Positions 53,455-64,000 of a DNA stretch of 64,000 bases are shown here, in pieces. The stretch covers positions 248,001 through 312,000 of the forward strand of contig NZ_JAHCSH010000002.1 in NCBI RefSeq assembly GCF_018474005.1. Reading direction: 5' to 3'. A program made the translations under genes and the position numbers. Position 1 is the stretch's first letter. Every line of letters starts with the position of its first letter. Below the pieces are notes generated by a model that saw nothing but the letters and a program-made list of their open reading frames with translations, was not told the DNA's origin and searched no databases. Source of the DNA: Curvibacter sp. CHRR-16. Lineage in GTDB: Bacteria; Pseudomonadota; Gammaproteobacteria; Burkholderiales; Burkholderiaceae_C.

Positions 53455-56400
53455 ACCAGCACCCGCTCTATGCCCCCGGCATTGGCACGATCCACATACT
53501 CGGGCATCCAGCTCTCACCCAAGATGTGGCGCGCCATTTCAACCACGATGTAGTCCGCTTCCAGCAAACCGTTTTGCAGGTCGCCTTGATAGCGGTTCAA
53601 GCCCTGCAAGCAGCTGGGGCAACTGGTCAAAATTTTGACGTTGTCTTGCTCAGCCACGGCACCCGATGCACGCAATGCGGCTTCACCCTTGCGGATTTCC
53701 TCTTCCTTGCGGAAGCGCACTTGGGTCGAAATATCCGGACGGGTCACGCCCAGCGTGCCCGACTCGCCGCAACAGCGCTCGCTCTTGACCACCTGTGGCC
53801 CCACCAGCGCCTTGACGGTTTTCATGGCATCTTGCTGCTTCATGGGCGTGTGGCAGGGGTCGTGGTACAGGTAGGCACCGGCCTTCTCTTGCGGCAGGGT
53901 AATACCCTTTTCCAGCAGGTATTCGTGGATGTCCACAATGCGGCAGCCGGGAAAAATGTCCTCGAACTTATAGTCCTGCAACTGGTCGTAGCAGGTGCCA
54001 CAGCTCACCACCACGGTCTTGATGTCCAAGTAGTTGAGTGTGTTGGCCACGCGGTGGAACAGCACCCGGTTGTCGGTGATGATCTTCTCGGCCTTGTCGA
54101 ACTGGCCCGAGCCGCGCTGCGGATAGCCGCAGCACAGATAGCCTGGCGGCAGCACGGTTTGCACACCCGCATGCCACAGCATGGCCTGGGTGGCCAAGCC
54201 CACTTGGCTGAACAAACGCTCCGAACCGCAGCCGGGGAAGTAAAACACCGCCTCGGTATCGGCCGTGGTGGACTGTGGGTTGCGGATGATGGGGACGTAG
54301 TCTTTGTCCTCAATATCCAGCAGCGCACGCGCCGTTTTCTTGGGCAAACCACCGGGCATCTTTTTGTTGATGAAGTGGATCACCTGCTCCTTGATCGGCG
54401 CTGTTCCCACCGTTGCAGGAGGTGCGCTGGTTTGCTTTTTGGCCGCCAGCTTGAGCAAGTCATTGGCAAAGCGCTGCGCCTTCATGCCCACCCCCACCAT
54501 GGCACCCCGCGCCAGCTTGATGGTCTCGGGGTTGGTGGCGTTGAGCATGAACATGGCCGCGGCATTGCCGGGGCGGAAAGACTTCTTGCCCATCTTGCGC
54601 AACAGGTTGCGCATATTCATGGTCACATCGCCGAAGTCGATTTTCACCGGGCAAGGCGTGTAGCACTTGTGGCACACCGTGCAGTGGTCGGCCACGTCTT
54701 CAAACTCTTCCCAGTGCTTGATGCTGATGCCGCGGCGCGTCTGCTCTTCGTACAAGAATGCTTCCACCAACAGTGAGGTGGCCAAAATCTTGTTGCGCGG
54801 GCTGTACAGCAGGTTGGCGCGCGGCACGTGGGTGGCGCACACGGGCTTGCACTTGCCGCAGCGCAGGCAGTCCTTCACGCTGTCGGCAATGGCACCGATA
54901 TCGCTCTGCTGCATGATGAGCGACTCGTGCCCCATGAGGCCGAAAGACGGCGTGTAGGCATTGGTCAAATCGGCCTGGCGCAGCGATGCATCCTGCTGGG
55001 GCTGCTCCTGATTTCGTAGCAACTTGCCCCGGTTGAAGTAGCCCTTGGGATCGACCTTTTGCTTGTAGTTGGCAAAGGGGGCCAGCTCTTCGTCTGTTAG
55101 GAACTCCAGCTTGGTGATACCAATACCGTGTTCGCCCGAGATCACGCCATCCAAGCTGCGCGCCAGCACCATGATGCGCGCCACCGCATGGTGGGCGGTT
55201 TGCAGCATCTGGTAGTCGTCGCTGTTGACCGGGATATTGGTGTGCACGTTACCGTCACCGGCGTGCATGTGCAGCGCCACCCAAACACGGCCCTTGAGCA
55301 CGCGCTGGTGGATCGTATTGCACTCGGCCAAGATGGGCTCGAACGCCGCACCAGCAAAAATGCTTTGCAGCGGCGTGCGAATCTGCGTCTTCCAGCTAGC
55401 GCGCAGGCTGTGGTCTTGCAGCTGCGGGAACAGACCATCGACCTGATCGAGCCAGCCTTGCCACTGGGCACGCACTTCGGCCAGCAGGGTTTGGGCCTGC
55501 TGCACGCGGTCTTCCAGCAATTCGGCGCTGGCGATTTCACTGGCGTCGTCAGTCTTGCCAATGGGCAGGTCTTTGCGGGCAAAGAACTGCTGCAAGGCAT
55601 CGCACAGGGCCAGCTTGTTGTGCAGGCTCAACTCGATGTTGATGCGCTCGATGCCGTCGGTGTACTCGGCCATGCGCGGCAGCGGAATCACCACGTCTTC
55701 GTTGATCTTGAAGGCGTTGGTATGGCGGCTGATCGCCGCAGTGCGCTTGCGATCGAGCCAGAACTTCTTGCGCGCATCGGCGCTGATGGCGATGAAGCCT
55801 TCGCCGGATCGGGAGTTGGCAATGCGCACCACCTCGCTGGTGGCGCGGGCCACGGCATCGGCGTCGTTGCCGGCGATGTCGCCGATCAGCACCATCTTGG
55901 GCAGGCCACCGCGCTTGCTCTTGGTAGCGTAGCCCACGGCCTTGAGGTAGCGGTCGTCCAAATGCTCCAAGCCAGCCAGCACCACACCGCTGCGCTTGGC
56001 CTCGGCAAACATGAAGTCTTTGATTTCAACAATGCTCGGCACCGCATCGCGGGCGTGGCCAAAGAACTCCAGGCACACCGTGCGGGTGTGCTCTGGCATC
56101 TTGTGCACCACCCAGCGGGCGCTGGTGATGAGGCCGTCGCAGCCTTCCTTCTGGATGCCGGGCAAGCCACTCAAGAACTTGTCGGTCACGTCCTTGCCCA
56201 AGCCCTCTTTGCGAAAGCTCGGGCCAGGAATATCCAGCCGCTCTTGGCGGATAAAGGTCTTGCCATCGGCCTTGTAGTACTTCAGCTCAAAGCTGGCCAC
56301 ATCGGCATCGTGGATCTTGCCCAGGTTGTGGTTCACGCGCACCACCTCCAGCCACTCGGCTTGGGGGGTGACCATGCGCCAACTGGCCAAGTTGTCCAGA

Positions 56401-57347
56401 GCAGTTCCCCACAGCACGGCCTTCTTGCCGCCCGCGTTCATGGCGATGTTGCCGCCAATGCAACTGGCCTCGGCACTGGTGGGATCCACCGCGAACACAT
56501 AGCCGGCGCGCTCGGCCGCATCGGCCACGCGCTGGGTGACGACACCGGCTTCGCTGTAAATGGTGGCCACGGGCTGGCTCAACCCGGGCAGTTGCACCAT
56601 TTCTACTTCGGTCAGGGCTTCAAGCTTTTCGGTGTTGATAACCACGCTCTTCCAAGTCAACGGAATAGCACCACCGGTGTAGCCCGTACCGCCCCCACGC
56701 GGGATGATGGTCAGTTCCAACTCGATACAGGCTTTGACCAGCGCCGCCATCTCGGCTTCGCTGTCGGGCGTGAGCACCACAAAGGGGTATTCCACGCGCC
56801 AGTCGGTCGCGTCGGTCACGTGGGCCACACGGCTCAAACCGTCGAACTTGATGTTGTCGCGCCGGGTGTGGCGAGCCAGCACCTTCTGGGTCTGGCGGCG
56901 CAGTTGCGCCATGGCGTTGAAGTGAGAGTCAAAGGACTTCACCGTTTGGTGAGCCGCCTGCAGCAATCTGCCCACCAGCGCATCGCGGCTGGCATCGTCT
57001 TGCGGTGTGCGGCGGCGCTCTATCTCATGCAAGCGGTGGTTCAGCGCCTGCACCAGCAAAGCGCGGCGCTTGGGGTTGTCCAGCAAGTCGTCTTGCAAAT
57101 AGGGGTTGCGCTGTACCACCCAGATATCGCCCAGCACTTCGTACAGCATGCGGGCCGAACGGCCTGTCTGGCGCTCTTGGCGCAGTTGGGTGAGCCAATC
57201 CCACGCCTCAAGGCCGAGCAGACGGATCACGATCTCCCGGTCGGAGAACGAGGTGTAGTTGTACGGAATTTCACGGACGCGGTCGGCACCAGCGTCGTCG
57301 TGCTGACCTGCTTGGAGCAGGTGGAAATGCGAAGTCGGAGCGTTCAT
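53451..57347 (-). CDS. Giant FAD/Fe-S oxidoreductase (DUF3683, FAD-linked oxidase, CCG domains)
   Basis: This 1298-residue protein combines an N-terminal DUF3683 region, a FAD-binding PCMH domain ([19 protein letters not shown]), a FAD-linked oxidase C-terminal domain ([31 protein letters not shown]), two 4Fe-4S clusters ([11 protein letters not shown] and [11 protein letters not shown]) and two CCG cysteine-rich domains (PGCGSERLF...CCGYPQRG and HDPCHTPM...CCGESGTLG). This resembles a fusion of glycolate oxidase or D-lactate dehydrogenase subunits GlcD/GlcF, passing electrons from a 2-hydroxyacid to the membrane. Substrate not determined. Family members of about 1300 residues are common in Burkholderiales. 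Confidence 0.93.
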   Translation of the reverse strand: MNAPTSHFHLLQAGQHDDAGADRVREIPYNYTSFSDREIVIRLLGLEAWDWLTQLRQERQTGRSARMLYEVLGDIWVVQRNPYLQDDLLDNPKRRALLVQALNHRLHEIERRRTPQDDASRDALVGRLLQAAHQTVKSFDSHFNAMAQLRRQTQKVLARHTRRDNIKFDGLSRVAHVTDATDWRVEYPFVVLTPDSEAEMAALVKACIELELTIIPRGGGTGYTGGAIPLTWKSVVINTEKLEALTEVEMVQLPGLSQPVATIYSEAGVVTQRVADAAERAGYVFAVDPTSAEASCIGGNIAMNAGGKKAVLWGTALDNLASWRMVTPQAEWLEVVRVNHNLGKIHDADVASFELKYYKADGKTFIRQERLDIPGPSFRKEGLGKDVTDKFLSGLPGIQKEGCDGLITSARWVVHKMPEHTRTVCLEFFGHARDAVPSIVEIKDFMFAEAKRSGVVLAGLEHLDDRYLKAVGYATKSKRGGLPKMVLIGDIAGNDADAVARATSEVVRIANSRSGEGFIAISADARKKFWLDRKRTAAISRHTNAFKINEDVVIPLPRMAEYTDGIERINIELSLHNKLALCDALQQFFARKDLPIGKTDDASEIASAELLEDRVQQAQTLLAEVRAQWQGWLDQVDGLFPQLQDHSLRASWKTQIRTPLQSIFAGAAFEPILAECNTIHQRVLKGRVWVALHMHAGDGNVHTNIPVNSDDYQMLQTAHHAVARIMVLARSLDGVISGEHGIGITKLEFLTDEELAPFANYKQKVDPKGYFNRGKLLRNQEQPQQDASLRQADLTNAYTPSFGLMGHESLIMQQSDIGAIADSVKDCLRCGKCKPVCATHVPRANLLYSPRNKILATSLLVEAFLYEEQTRRGISIKHWEEFEDVADHCTVCHKCYTPCPVKIDFGDVTMNMRNLLRKMGKKSFRPGNAAAMFMLNATNPETIKLARGAMVGVGMKAQRFANDLLKLAAKKQTSAPPATVGTAPIKEQVIHFINKKMPGGLPKKTARALLDIEDKDYVPIIRNPQSTTADTEAVFYFPGCGSERLFSQVGLATQAMLWHAGVQTVLPPGYLCCGYPQRGSGQFDKAEKIITDNRVLFHRVANTLNYLDIKTVVVSCGTCYDQLQDYKFEDIFPGCRIVDIHEYLLEKGITLPQEKAGAYLYHDPCHTPMKQQDAMKTVKALVGPQVVKSERCCGESGTLGVTRPDISTQVRFRKEEEIRKGEAALRASGAVAEQDNVKILTSCPSCLQGLNRYQGDLQNGLLEADYIVVEMARHILGESWMPEYVDRANAGGIERVLV

Positions 57348-57511
57348 CGGAATCAGGCCCGCCAGCCAGACACAGGGCCACGCGGGTAATGCAGGGCCGT
57401 AGATAGTAACCCAGCCACCAAATGCTAGCTAAGTCTACGGGTAAGCACTGAGAATTAGAGGCCTGACCAAGCGGTCAAATTCGCCAAAATCCCCATCTGG
57501 GCGTCATGACC

Positions 57512-57529
57512 GTGACACGGCTTTGACAC
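57512..57529 (-). promoter_or_regulatory. Possible PHO box upstream of ugpB
   Basis: Two TGACA elements at 57513-57517 and 57524-57528 are spaced exactly 11 bases; on the minus strand they read TGTCA-6-TGTCA, the direct-repeat periodicity of PhoB binding sites. They lie 45-60 bases before the ugpB ATG. ugp operons are phosphate-starvation genes in E. coli, which supports it; the reversed orientation weakens it. Confidence 0.42.
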
Positions 57530-57574
57530 AAACAACACATAGCATGCCCCGCTTTCACCGCTAGGAGACCTCTC

Positions 57575-58885
57575 ATGAAGACTTTGCGCCGCACCGCCTT
57601 GGCACTGGGCTTGGCCGCTTGCATCAGCAGCCCCGCCATGGCGGTTACCGAAATCCAATGGTGGCATTCCATGACTGCCGTCAATGGCGAATGGGTCAAC
57701 GACTTGGCCAAGCAGTTCAATGCCAGTCAGTCGGACTACAAGGTGGTTCCCACCTTCAAAGGCAGCTATGACGAGTCCATGACCGCTGCCATCGCCGCCT
57801 TCCGCGCAGGCAACGCCCCCCATATCTTGCAAGTATTCGAAGTGGGCACCGCCACCATGATGGCCAGCAAAGGGGCTGTGGTGCCCGTGGGCAAAATCAT
57901 GACCGATGCGGGCGAGAAATTTGATCCCAAAGCCTACATTCCAGCCATAGCCGCGTACTACACCGCGCCTAACGGGCAAATGATGAGCTTTCCCTTCAAC
58001 AGCTCGACCACGGTTTTCTACTACAACAAAGATGCGTTCAAGGCCGCAGGACTGGATCCCAATACGCCCCCCGCCACATGGGGAGACGTGACACTGGCTG
58101 CTGCCAAACTCAAAGCCAGCGGCCACAAATGCCCCCTGTCGATTGCATGGCAGGGCTGGACCCAGTTGGAGAGTTTTTCCGCTTGGCACAACGTGGAATA
58201 CGCCACCAAGCAAAACGGTTTGGCCGGGTTGGACGCACGCCTGAAGATCAACTCCCCCCTGCACGTGCGCCATATTGAGAACTTGGCCAACATGGCCAAA
58301 CAAGGTTTGTTTGTTTACAAAGGCCGCGGCAACGTACCAGAAGCCACCTTTGTGTCGGGGGAATGCGCCATGATGACCACTTCCAGCGGCTTCTACGGCA
58401 ACGTGCGCAAAAACGCCAAGTTCGCCTACGGCGTTGCGCCCCTGCCCTATTACAAAGACGTACCCGGAGCCCCTCAGAACACCGTCATTGGCGGCGCCAG
58501 CCTGTGGGTCATGTCGGGCAAGAAAGCCGATGAATACAAAGGCATTGCCAAGTTCTTCAACTTCATCTCCAGCCCCGAAGTGCAAGCGGCCAGCCACCAA
58601 CGCACCGGCTACTTGCCTGTGACGACAGCGGCTTTCAACCTGACTGAAAAGTCGGGCTACTACAAAGAAAACCCCGGCACCGATGTGGCCGTGAACCAAA
58701 TGATCCGCAAGGTGACCGACAAGTCCCGTGGCATTCGTTTGGGCAACTACGTGCAGATTCGCACCATTGAGGACGAAGAACTGGAACAAGTCTGGGCTGG
58801 CAAAAAGAGCGCCAAAGAAGCCTTGGACAGCGTGGTGCAACGCGGCAATGAGTTGCTGGAACGTTTTGAGAAAGCCAACCACTGA
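57575..58885 (+). CDS. ugpB: sn-Glycerol-3-phosphate-binding periplasmic protein UgpB
   Basis: This 436-residue type 1 extracellular solute-binding protein has a signal peptide ([18 protein letters not shown]) and the UgpB motifs [40 protein letters not shown] and [16 protein letters not shown], whose aromatic residues line the glycerophosphate pocket. It feeds the UgpAEC transporter. TAGGAGACC gives a good ribosome site before the ATG. It heads the ugpBAECQ operon, divergent from the FAD oxidoreductase. Confidence 0.96.
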   Translation: MKTLRRTALALGLAACISSPAMAVTEIQWWHSMTAVNGEWVNDLAKQFNASQSDYKVVPTFKGSYDESMTAAIAAFRAGNAPHILQVFEVGTATMMASKGAVVPVGKIMTDAGEKFDPKAYIPAIAAYYTAPNGQMMSFPFNSSTTVFYYNKDAFKAAGLDPNTPPATWGDVTLAAAKLKASGHKCPLSIAWQGWTQLESFSAWHNVEYATKQNGLAGLDARLKINSPLHVRHIENLANMAKQGLFVYKGRGNVPEATFVSGECAMMTTSSGFYGNVRKNAKFAYGVAPLPYYKDVPGAPQNTVIGGASLWVMSGKKADEYKGIAKFFNFISSPEVQAASHQRTGYLPVTTAAFNLTEKSGYYKENPGTDVAVNQMIRKVTDKSRGIRLGNYVQIRTIEDEELEQVWAGKKSAKEALDSVVQRGNELLERFEKANH

Positions 58886-58887
58886 TC

Positions 58888-59775
58888 ATGGCTTCTGACA
58901 AGCGCGTTGTTTTCCGCTCCCGCTGGTTGCCTTGGGCGCTCATGGCGCCCCAGTTGGTCATCATCGTGGTGTTTTTCTTTTGGCCCGCGCTGCAGGCCAT
59001 CTTGCAGTCGGTGCAGCAGTCTGACGCCTTTGGTACCAGCGTCAACTATGTGGGATTGGAGAATTTTCGCAACCTCTGGAACGATGCCAGCTACCTCGCC
59101 TCGTTCCAGACCACCGCTGTGTTTTCTGGTTTGGTCACGGTGGTGGGCTTGTCATTGGCTTTGCTCTTGGCCACGTTTGCAGATCGGGTGGTACGTGGCT
59201 CAGCCATTTACCGCACCCTGCTCATTTGGCCCTACGCCGTAGCCCCCGCCGTGGCGGGCGTGCTCTGGTTGTTTTTGTTCTCACCCTCCATTGGTCTTGT
59301 CAGCTACGCCTTGCACGAACTGGGCTTGAACTGGGACCCGCTGCTCAACAGTTCACACGCCATGGCGCTGGTCGTGATGGCGGCTGTTTGGAAGCAAATT
59401 TCCTACAACTTCTTGTTTTTCTTGGCTGGCTTGCAGTCCATTCCGCTGTCGCTGATCGAAGCGGCAGCCATGGATGGCGCCAAGCCTTGGAAGCGCTTCT
59501 GGACTATCCAGTTTCCGTTGCTTTCGCCCACTACCTTCTTCTTGCTGGTGATGAACGTGGTGTATGCCTTTTTCGACACCTTCGCCATCGTGGATGCAGC
59601 CACCAAAGGCGGCCCCGGCAAAGACACCGCCATCTTGGTCTACAAGGTGTATTTCGATGGCTTCAAGGCCATGGACTTGGGTGGATCGGCTGCGCAATCG
59701 GTGGTACTGATGGTCATCGTCGTTTTGCTGACGGTGGTGCAGTTCCGCTTCGTTGAAAAGAAAGTGAACTACTGA
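58888..59775 (+). CDS. ugpA: sn-Glycerol-3-phosphate ABC transporter permease UgpA
   Basis: This 295-residue inner-membrane permease has six apparent transmembrane segments (first: [21 protein letters not shown]) and the cytoplasmic EAA loop [20 protein letters not shown], which contacts the UgpC ATPase. [20 protein letters not shown] is a further MalF-like family motif. The start lies 2 bases after the ugpB stop. Forms a heterodimer with UgpE. Confidence 0.96.
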   Translation: MASDKRVVFRSRWLPWALMAPQLVIIVVFFFWPALQAILQSVQQSDAFGTSVNYVGLENFRNLWNDASYLASFQTTAVFSGLVTVVGLSLALLLATFADRVVRGSAIYRTLLIWPYAVAPAVAGVLWLFLFSPSIGLVSYALHELGLNWDPLLNSSHAMALVVMAAVWKQISYNFLFFLAGLQSIPLSLIEAAAMDGAKPWKRFWTIQFPLLSPTTFFLLVMNVVYAFFDTFAIVDAATKGGPGKDTAILVYKVYFDGFKAMDLGGSAAQSVVLMVIVVLLTVVQFRFVEKKVNY

Positions 59776-59777
59776 GC

Positions 59778-60632
59778 ATGGTGGAACGCAGACCCTGGCT
59801 GGACTTTCTGTCCCATGCCATTTTGATCGTGGGCGTGCTAATCATCGCCTTTCCCATTTATGTGACTTTTGTCGCATCCACCCACACCACCCAAGATGTG
59901 GTGCAAAACCCCATGCCATTGCTACCAGGCTCAGAACTGGTAGAAAACTACCGCACCGCATGGCTGGGCACGCGCACAGGCACCGGCTCGCACGCTGCCG
60001 CTGGCAGCATGATGGTAGTCAGCCTCGTCAGTGCCATGGTCATTGCACTGGGCAAGATCGCCATCTCCCTCTTGTCGGCCTTTGCCATTGTGTATTTCCG
60101 CTTCCCGCTGCGCATGGCCTGCTTTTGGAGCATCTTCATCACGCTGATGCTGCCGGTGGAAGTGCGCATCGGCCCCACTTACCAAGTGGTAGCCGATTTT
60201 GGCCTGCTCAACAGCTACGCCGGCCTGACGGTGCCGCTGATTGCCTCGGCCACCGCCACATTTTTGTTCCGCCAATTTTTCTTAACTGTGCCGGAAGAAT
60301 TAACAGAGGCTGCGCGCATGGACGGTGCCAGCCCTATGCGCTTTTTCAAGGACATGCTGGTTCCCCTATCCCGCACCAGCATGGCCGCGCTGTTTGTCAT
60401 CCAATTCATTTATGGCTGGAACCAATACCTCTGGCCCCTCTTGGTCACCACCGATGAAAGCATGTACCCCATCGTCGTGGGCATCAAGCAAATGATCGGC
60501 TCTGGGGGCGATGCGCAAACGGAATGGAACATCGTCATGGCCACTGCCATGCTGGCACTACTGCCCCCTGCGCTGGTGGTGATGCTGATGCAAAAGTGGT
60601 TCGTCAAAGGTCTCGTGGATTCGGAAAAATAA
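59778..60632 (+). CDS. ugpE: sn-Glycerol-3-phosphate ABC transporter permease UgpE
   Basis: This 284-residue partner permease has six transmembrane segments ([20 protein letters not shown] first) and the EAA loop [20 protein letters not shown]. The periplasmic loop LVENYRTAW is typical of UgpE. It follows ugpA by 2 bases and abuts ugpC. The sequence [20 protein letters not shown] matches the conserved region before the last helices. Membrane location and complex are known for the family. Confidence 0.96.
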   Translation: MVERRPWLDFLSHAILIVGVLIIAFPIYVTFVASTHTTQDVVQNPMPLLPGSELVENYRTAWLGTRTGTGSHAAAGSMMVVSLVSAMVIALGKIAISLLSAFAIVYFRFPLRMACFWSIFITLMLPVEVRIGPTYQVVADFGLLNSYAGLTVPLIASATATFLFRQFFLTVPEELTEAARMDGASPMRFFKDMLVPLSRTSMAALFVIQFIYGWNQYLWPLLVTTDESMYPIVVGIKQMIGSGGDAQTEWNIVMATAMLALLPPALVVMLMQKWFVKGLVDSEK

Positions 60633-61664
<1,032 letters not shown>

Positions 61665-61680
61665 ACACAGGAGCGCTGCC

Positions 61681-62514
61681 ATGACTGCTGCCACCCCCCT
61701 CTCCCCTTGGCCCTACCCTCGCTGGGTAGCCCACCGCGGCGCAGGCAAGTTGGCACCAGAAAACACCTTGGCCGCCTTTCGCCTCGGCGCTGAGCACGGT
61801 TACCGCATGTACGAGTGCGACGTGAAACTGAGCGCCGACGGCGTCCCCTTCTTGCTGCACGACGATACGCTAGAGCGCACCAGCAACATTGCCAGCACCC
61901 CTTACGCCAACACAGCATCCACAGCAAATCAGGCTGTAGAGCATGCTGGGCAAGCTGTAGCTGCTACAAAAACCATAGCAGGCAATCTGCCATGGAGTAC
62001 CCTCAGCCAACTGGATGCTGGCAGCTGGCACAGCCGCCGCTATGCTGGGGAAACCTTGCCCACCCTAGAAGCGATTGCCCGCTTTTGCTTGGCCAATCGG
62101 CACTTTCTGAACATCGAAATCAAACCCACCCCCGGCACCGAACACCACACCGGTGCCGTGGTTGCACAGCACGCCGCCCGCTTATGGCAAGGCCAGGCCG
62201 TACCACCTTTGCTCAGCTCCTTTGCACCCGAAGCGCTGGCCGGAGCCAAAAGCAGCCGCCCCGCGCTGCCGCGCGGCCTGCTGCTGGAGGAGCTGCACCC
62301 CGGCTGGCTAGACACCGCCCTGCAACTGCAGTGTGTGGCCGTGATTTGCGACTATCAGTTGTGGACCCCCGAAAGCGTATCGGCGGTGCAGGATGCTGGC
62401 CTCAAAGCCCTGAGCTACACCGTCAACGACGCCGCTGCTGCCACCCACTTGCTGGAGGTGCTGCACACCGACGGCATCATCACCGACCGAGTGGACTTGT
62501 TCAGCGCGGCGTAG
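61681..62514 (+). CDS. ugpQ: Glycerophosphodiester phosphodiesterase UgpQ
   Basis: This 277-residue cytoplasmic enzyme hydrolyses glycerophosphodiesters to sn-glycerol 3-phosphate and an alcohol. The GDPD motifs are clear: WVAHRGAGKLAPENTLAAF (catalytic His and Glu), YECDVKLSADGVPFLLHDDTLERTSN (metal ligands and second His), and LNIEIKPTPG. An insertion of about 30 residues (ANTASTANQAVEHAGQ, near 85) is absent from E. coli UgpQ and looks like low-complexity sequence. ATG 61681 lies 16 bases after ugpC with AGGAG upstream. It closes the operon. Confidence 0.96.
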   Translation: MTAATPLSPWPYPRWVAHRGAGKLAPENTLAAFRLGAEHGYRMYECDVKLSADGVPFLLHDDTLERTSNIASTPYANTASTANQAVEHAGQAVAATKTIAGNLPWSTLSQLDAGSWHSRRYAGETLPTLEAIARFCLANRHFLNIEIKPTPGTEHHTGAVVAQHAARLWQGQAVPPLLSSFAPEALAGAKSSRPALPRGLLLEELHPGWLDTALQLQCVAVICDYQLWTPESVSAVQDAGLKALSYTVNDAAAATHLLEVLHTDGIITDRVDLFSAA

Positions 62515-62545
62515 AGTGAAAGACGCAATGTCGCACGTACTGCCA

Positions 62546-62929
62546 CTAGGTTTCTGGGGCTTTGTAACGTTCTCTCAGCACAATGCGGGCTATGCGATCC
62601 TCCACCACCTTCACATAAGGTTGGTCTGTATCGAGTGAAACCAACACCATGACGTATTGGCCCTTGGTGTTGAGGATGTAAGTTGTGAGGCTTCGGACAT
62701 CACCCGATTCGATACGCCGATGCATCGCCAATTCAGCCGACACTGCCTCGTAACGTTCAGGATCAATCGACAACTGTCTCGCCGCTGAACTTTGCACCCA
62801 TTCTTGCAATTGGGCTTGCAGGGCTGCCAACCCATGATTTGCGCGACCATTTTTCGAATCAGACAGCCACGGCAGGAATACGCCCAACAGCACGGCTACG
62901 ACGACAATCAACAAAAAACCGACATCCAC
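62546..62929 (-). CDS. Small membrane-anchored protein of unknown function
   Basis: This 127-residue protein has one N-terminal hydrophobic helix (VGFLLIVVVAVLLGVFLPWL) and then a soluble, slightly charged domain (ELAMHRRIESGDVRSLTTYILNTKGQYVMVLVSLDT) with predicted alpha-beta mix. I recognise no family. It is convergent with ugpQ (31-base gap) and 32 bases beyond the phosphatase gene on the same strand. A cell-envelope protein is the most that can be said. Confidence 0.6.
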   Translation of the reverse strand: MDVGFLLIVVVAVLLGVFLPWLSDSKNGRANHGLAALQAQLQEWVQSSAARQLSIDPERYEAVSAELAMHRRIESGDVRSLTTYILNTKGQYVMVLVSLDTDQPYVKVVEDRIARIVLRERYKAPET

Positions 62930-62961
62930 AGTTCAGCCCTCCCAAACAGAAGCGCGGCGCA

Positions 62962-63669
62962 TTAGCTTTTCTGCGCCAGCTCCCTTTGCAACTGCCCCAA
63001 ACTCTCCATCACCCGCACGGCCTTGGCAAAGTCGTGGTGGGCTGACAAGGGCGTGGGAATGGCCACGCAGGCCACCCCCGCGCCGTGGGCGGCAGCCAAG
63101 CCAAACTGGGTATCTTCCACCGCCAGCGCTTGGGAGGCTTGTAAGCCCATGCGCTGCAAAGCCAGCAGGTAGCAGGCGGGATGGGGCTTGCTGTGCTGCA
63201 CGTCATCGGCGCTGACGACGGTTTCAAACACGCCCTCCAGCCCATGAAAGCGCAGCGTAGCCTCCACCACAAACTGGCGCGCCCCGGTCACGATGGCCAT
63301 GCGCAGCCCTGCTTGCTGGCAAAACTGCAGCATCTCGCGCACACCGGGCATCAGGGGGAAGGCACCGCCTTGCAAATAGGCCCGCGTGGCGGCCTGCTTG
63401 CGCGCCACCAAGTCTTGCACCGTCAGGCGCTGCTCGGGCGGTTTGCGCGACTCGGACTCGCACAGCAGAGTGTCCAGCAAGCGCTGGGCGTTGTTGACCG
63501 TGGGCAAGCCCGCGTAGTGGGCGGAATAATCGGCTTCGTCTATGGACACGCCCAGTTCGGCCAGCGCTTGGTTCCATTGCTGCCAGTGGCCGGTTTCGGA
63601 ATCGACCAAGGTGCCATCGTGGTCAAACAGCAGCGCTTGCAGTGGCGCAGGGTTCCATGCATTTGACAT
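62962..63669 (-). CDS. HAD-family phosphatase (phosphoglycolate phosphatase-like)
   Basis: This 235-residue haloacid dehalogenase hydrolase has motif I LLFDHDGTLVDSE, motif II MAIVTGA, a Lys in SADDVQHSKPHPACYLLA (motif III) and motif IV VEDTQFGLAAAHGAG. It has the helical cap between residues 20 and 85 typical of beta-phosphoglucomutase and phosphoglycolate-phosphatase relatives. It should dephosphorylate a small sugar phosphate or phosphoglycolate; the substrate is not readable. It is 11 bases downstream of the small membrane protein gene. Confidence 0.9.
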   Translation of the reverse strand: MSNAWNPAPLQALLFDHDGTLVDSETGHWQQWNQALAELGVSIDEADYSAHYAGLPTVNNAQRLLDTLLCESESRKPPEQRLTVQDLVARKQAATRAYLQGGAFPLMPGVREMLQFCQQAGLRMAIVTGARQFVVEATLRFHGLEGVFETVVSADDVQHSKPHPACYLLALQRMGLQASQALAVEDTQFGLAAAHGAGVACVAIPTPLSAHHDFAKAVRVMESLGQLQRELAQKS

Positions 63670-63680
63670 GCATCAAGCTT

Positions 63681-63950
63681 TCATCGGTGTTGAAACCACC
63701 ACTGTACCGTAGCCACCACCAGCACCAGCGCGCCATACATGAGCATCTTGCCATCGTGCTGCGTCCACACCAAAGCCGCCAGCACCACAGCCAAACCTGC
63801 TACAAAATTAATAGCTGCCTGAGCAAGCAGGACGGGCGCTGCAGCCCGTTTTTTCATAAAAATACGCCCACACAAGGCGAGCAAAATTGCCAACGCAGCA
63901 GGGGCCAACAACAGGTTGGCGATGTGGTTGAGCAGATCAAAAAAACCCAT
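63681..63950 (-). CDS. Small integral membrane protein, unknown function
   Basis: This 89-residue protein is almost entirely hydrophobic, with three likely transmembrane helices (LLLAPAALAILLALCGRIF, AAINFVAGLAVVLAALVW and MLMYGALVLVVATVQWWF). The short polar loop MKKRAA following the first would be cytoplasmic by the positive-inside rule. I recognise no family. GGGTTTTT rather than a clear ribosome site precedes the ATG, so the start is uncertain. Co-directional with the HAD phosphatase gene, 11 bases apart. Confidence 0.6.
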   Translation of the reverse strand: MGFFDLLNHIANLLLAPAALAILLALCGRIFMKKRAAAPVLLAQAAINFVAGLAVVLAALVWTQHDGKMLMYGALVLVVATVQWWFQHR

Positions 63951-63974
63951 GAAAAATCACTATGAAGACCATGC

Positions 63975-63995
63975 AAAAGCCCTTGCTGCAGGGCT
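63975..63995 (-). terminator. Candidate terminator of a minus-strand gene beyond the window
   Basis: AGCCCT (63978-63983) and AGGGCT (63990-63995) pair around TGCTGC. On the minus strand the stem is followed by TTTT (63975-63978 complement). It is short, so it is tentative; it would end a gene entering from the right. Confidence 0.45.
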
Positions 63996-64000
63996 AGGGT

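Noticed and set aside
51133-53553. Long plus-strand frames over ubiE, the AI-2E permease and neighbours
   Set aside because: All lie opposite recognised genes and read as His/Gln-rich nonsense.
55128-57389. A 753-codon open frame antisense to the FAD/Fe-S oxidoreductase gene
   Set aside because: The opposite strand encodes a clear multi-domain protein; the antisense product is His/Gly/Leu-rich without motifs.
57455-58882. Antisense open frame of 475 codons over ugpB
   Set aside because: Shadow of the ugpB gene, no family resemblance and no plausible start.

Overview
The window reads as chromosome of a betaproteobacterium of the order Burkholderiales, most likely family Comamonadaceae. The evidence is the gene content and order (gpsA-secB-grxC-rhodanese facing gpmA-ctp; ubiB-ubiJ-ubiE; a DUF3683-type FAD/Fe-S oxidoreductase), the Gram-negative trimeric porins, and the codon use. 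Placement to genus is not possible from the sequence alone.

Bases 1-19,900 form an accessory island in two convergent halves. The plus-strand half (1-9,871) starts inside a tandem array of six RebB-like (R-body / 'killing trait') genes. It continues through proteins I do not recognise, a PLC-like phosphodiesterase, a 60-residue peptide gene, two DUF2589-like genes, a GH108 muramidase made of two almost identical copies, and an AT-rich lipase-like gene. The minus-strand half (19,899-9,918) is a five-gene unit: a Ser/Thr kinase / cyclase-homology / AAA / TPR fusion, a TOMM precursor-like protein with an NHLP-type leader, a fused E1-like/YcaO cyclodehydratase, an FHA protein, and an AraC-type regulator with a decayed AAA+ domain. 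The kinase/cyclase + precursor + cyclodehydratase set is a recognised TOMM neighbourhood. Its coupling to an R-body gene array carrying membrane- and wall-hydrolase genes is the most interesting feature of the window.

From 20,354 the window is mostly housekeeping. It holds groES-groEL under a CIRCE operator and a sigma32-like promoter, a periplasmic cupredoxin, an SGNH acetylesterase, and a sugar-phosphate block (pgi, tal, zwf, hexR-like). Two porins follow, then coq7, gpsA, secB, grxC, an orphan sugar-type binding protein and a membrane rhodanese. Next come gpmA, ctp, a MoeB/ThiF-type E1, a GGDEF protein and a MinD/FlhG-like ATPase. Bases 40,500-45,500 hold a folE-BLUF pair, a cardiolipin synthase and a soluble double-Cache/CheW protein.

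Bases 45,600-57,350 are a long minus-strand run: aspS, DUF502, FmdB, ubiB, ubiJ, a Tim44-like protein, ubiE, DUF971, an AI-2E-type permease and the giant FAD/Fe-S oxidoreductase. The ugpBAECQ glycerol-3-phosphate uptake operon (57,575-62,514) runs the other way, behind a possible PHO box. The window ends with a small membrane-anchored protein, a HAD phosphatase and a small integral membrane protein.

No tRNA, rRNA, CRISPR array, insertion sequence or integrase gene was recognised. All gene calls come from reading translations and motifs by eye; no database search was possible.
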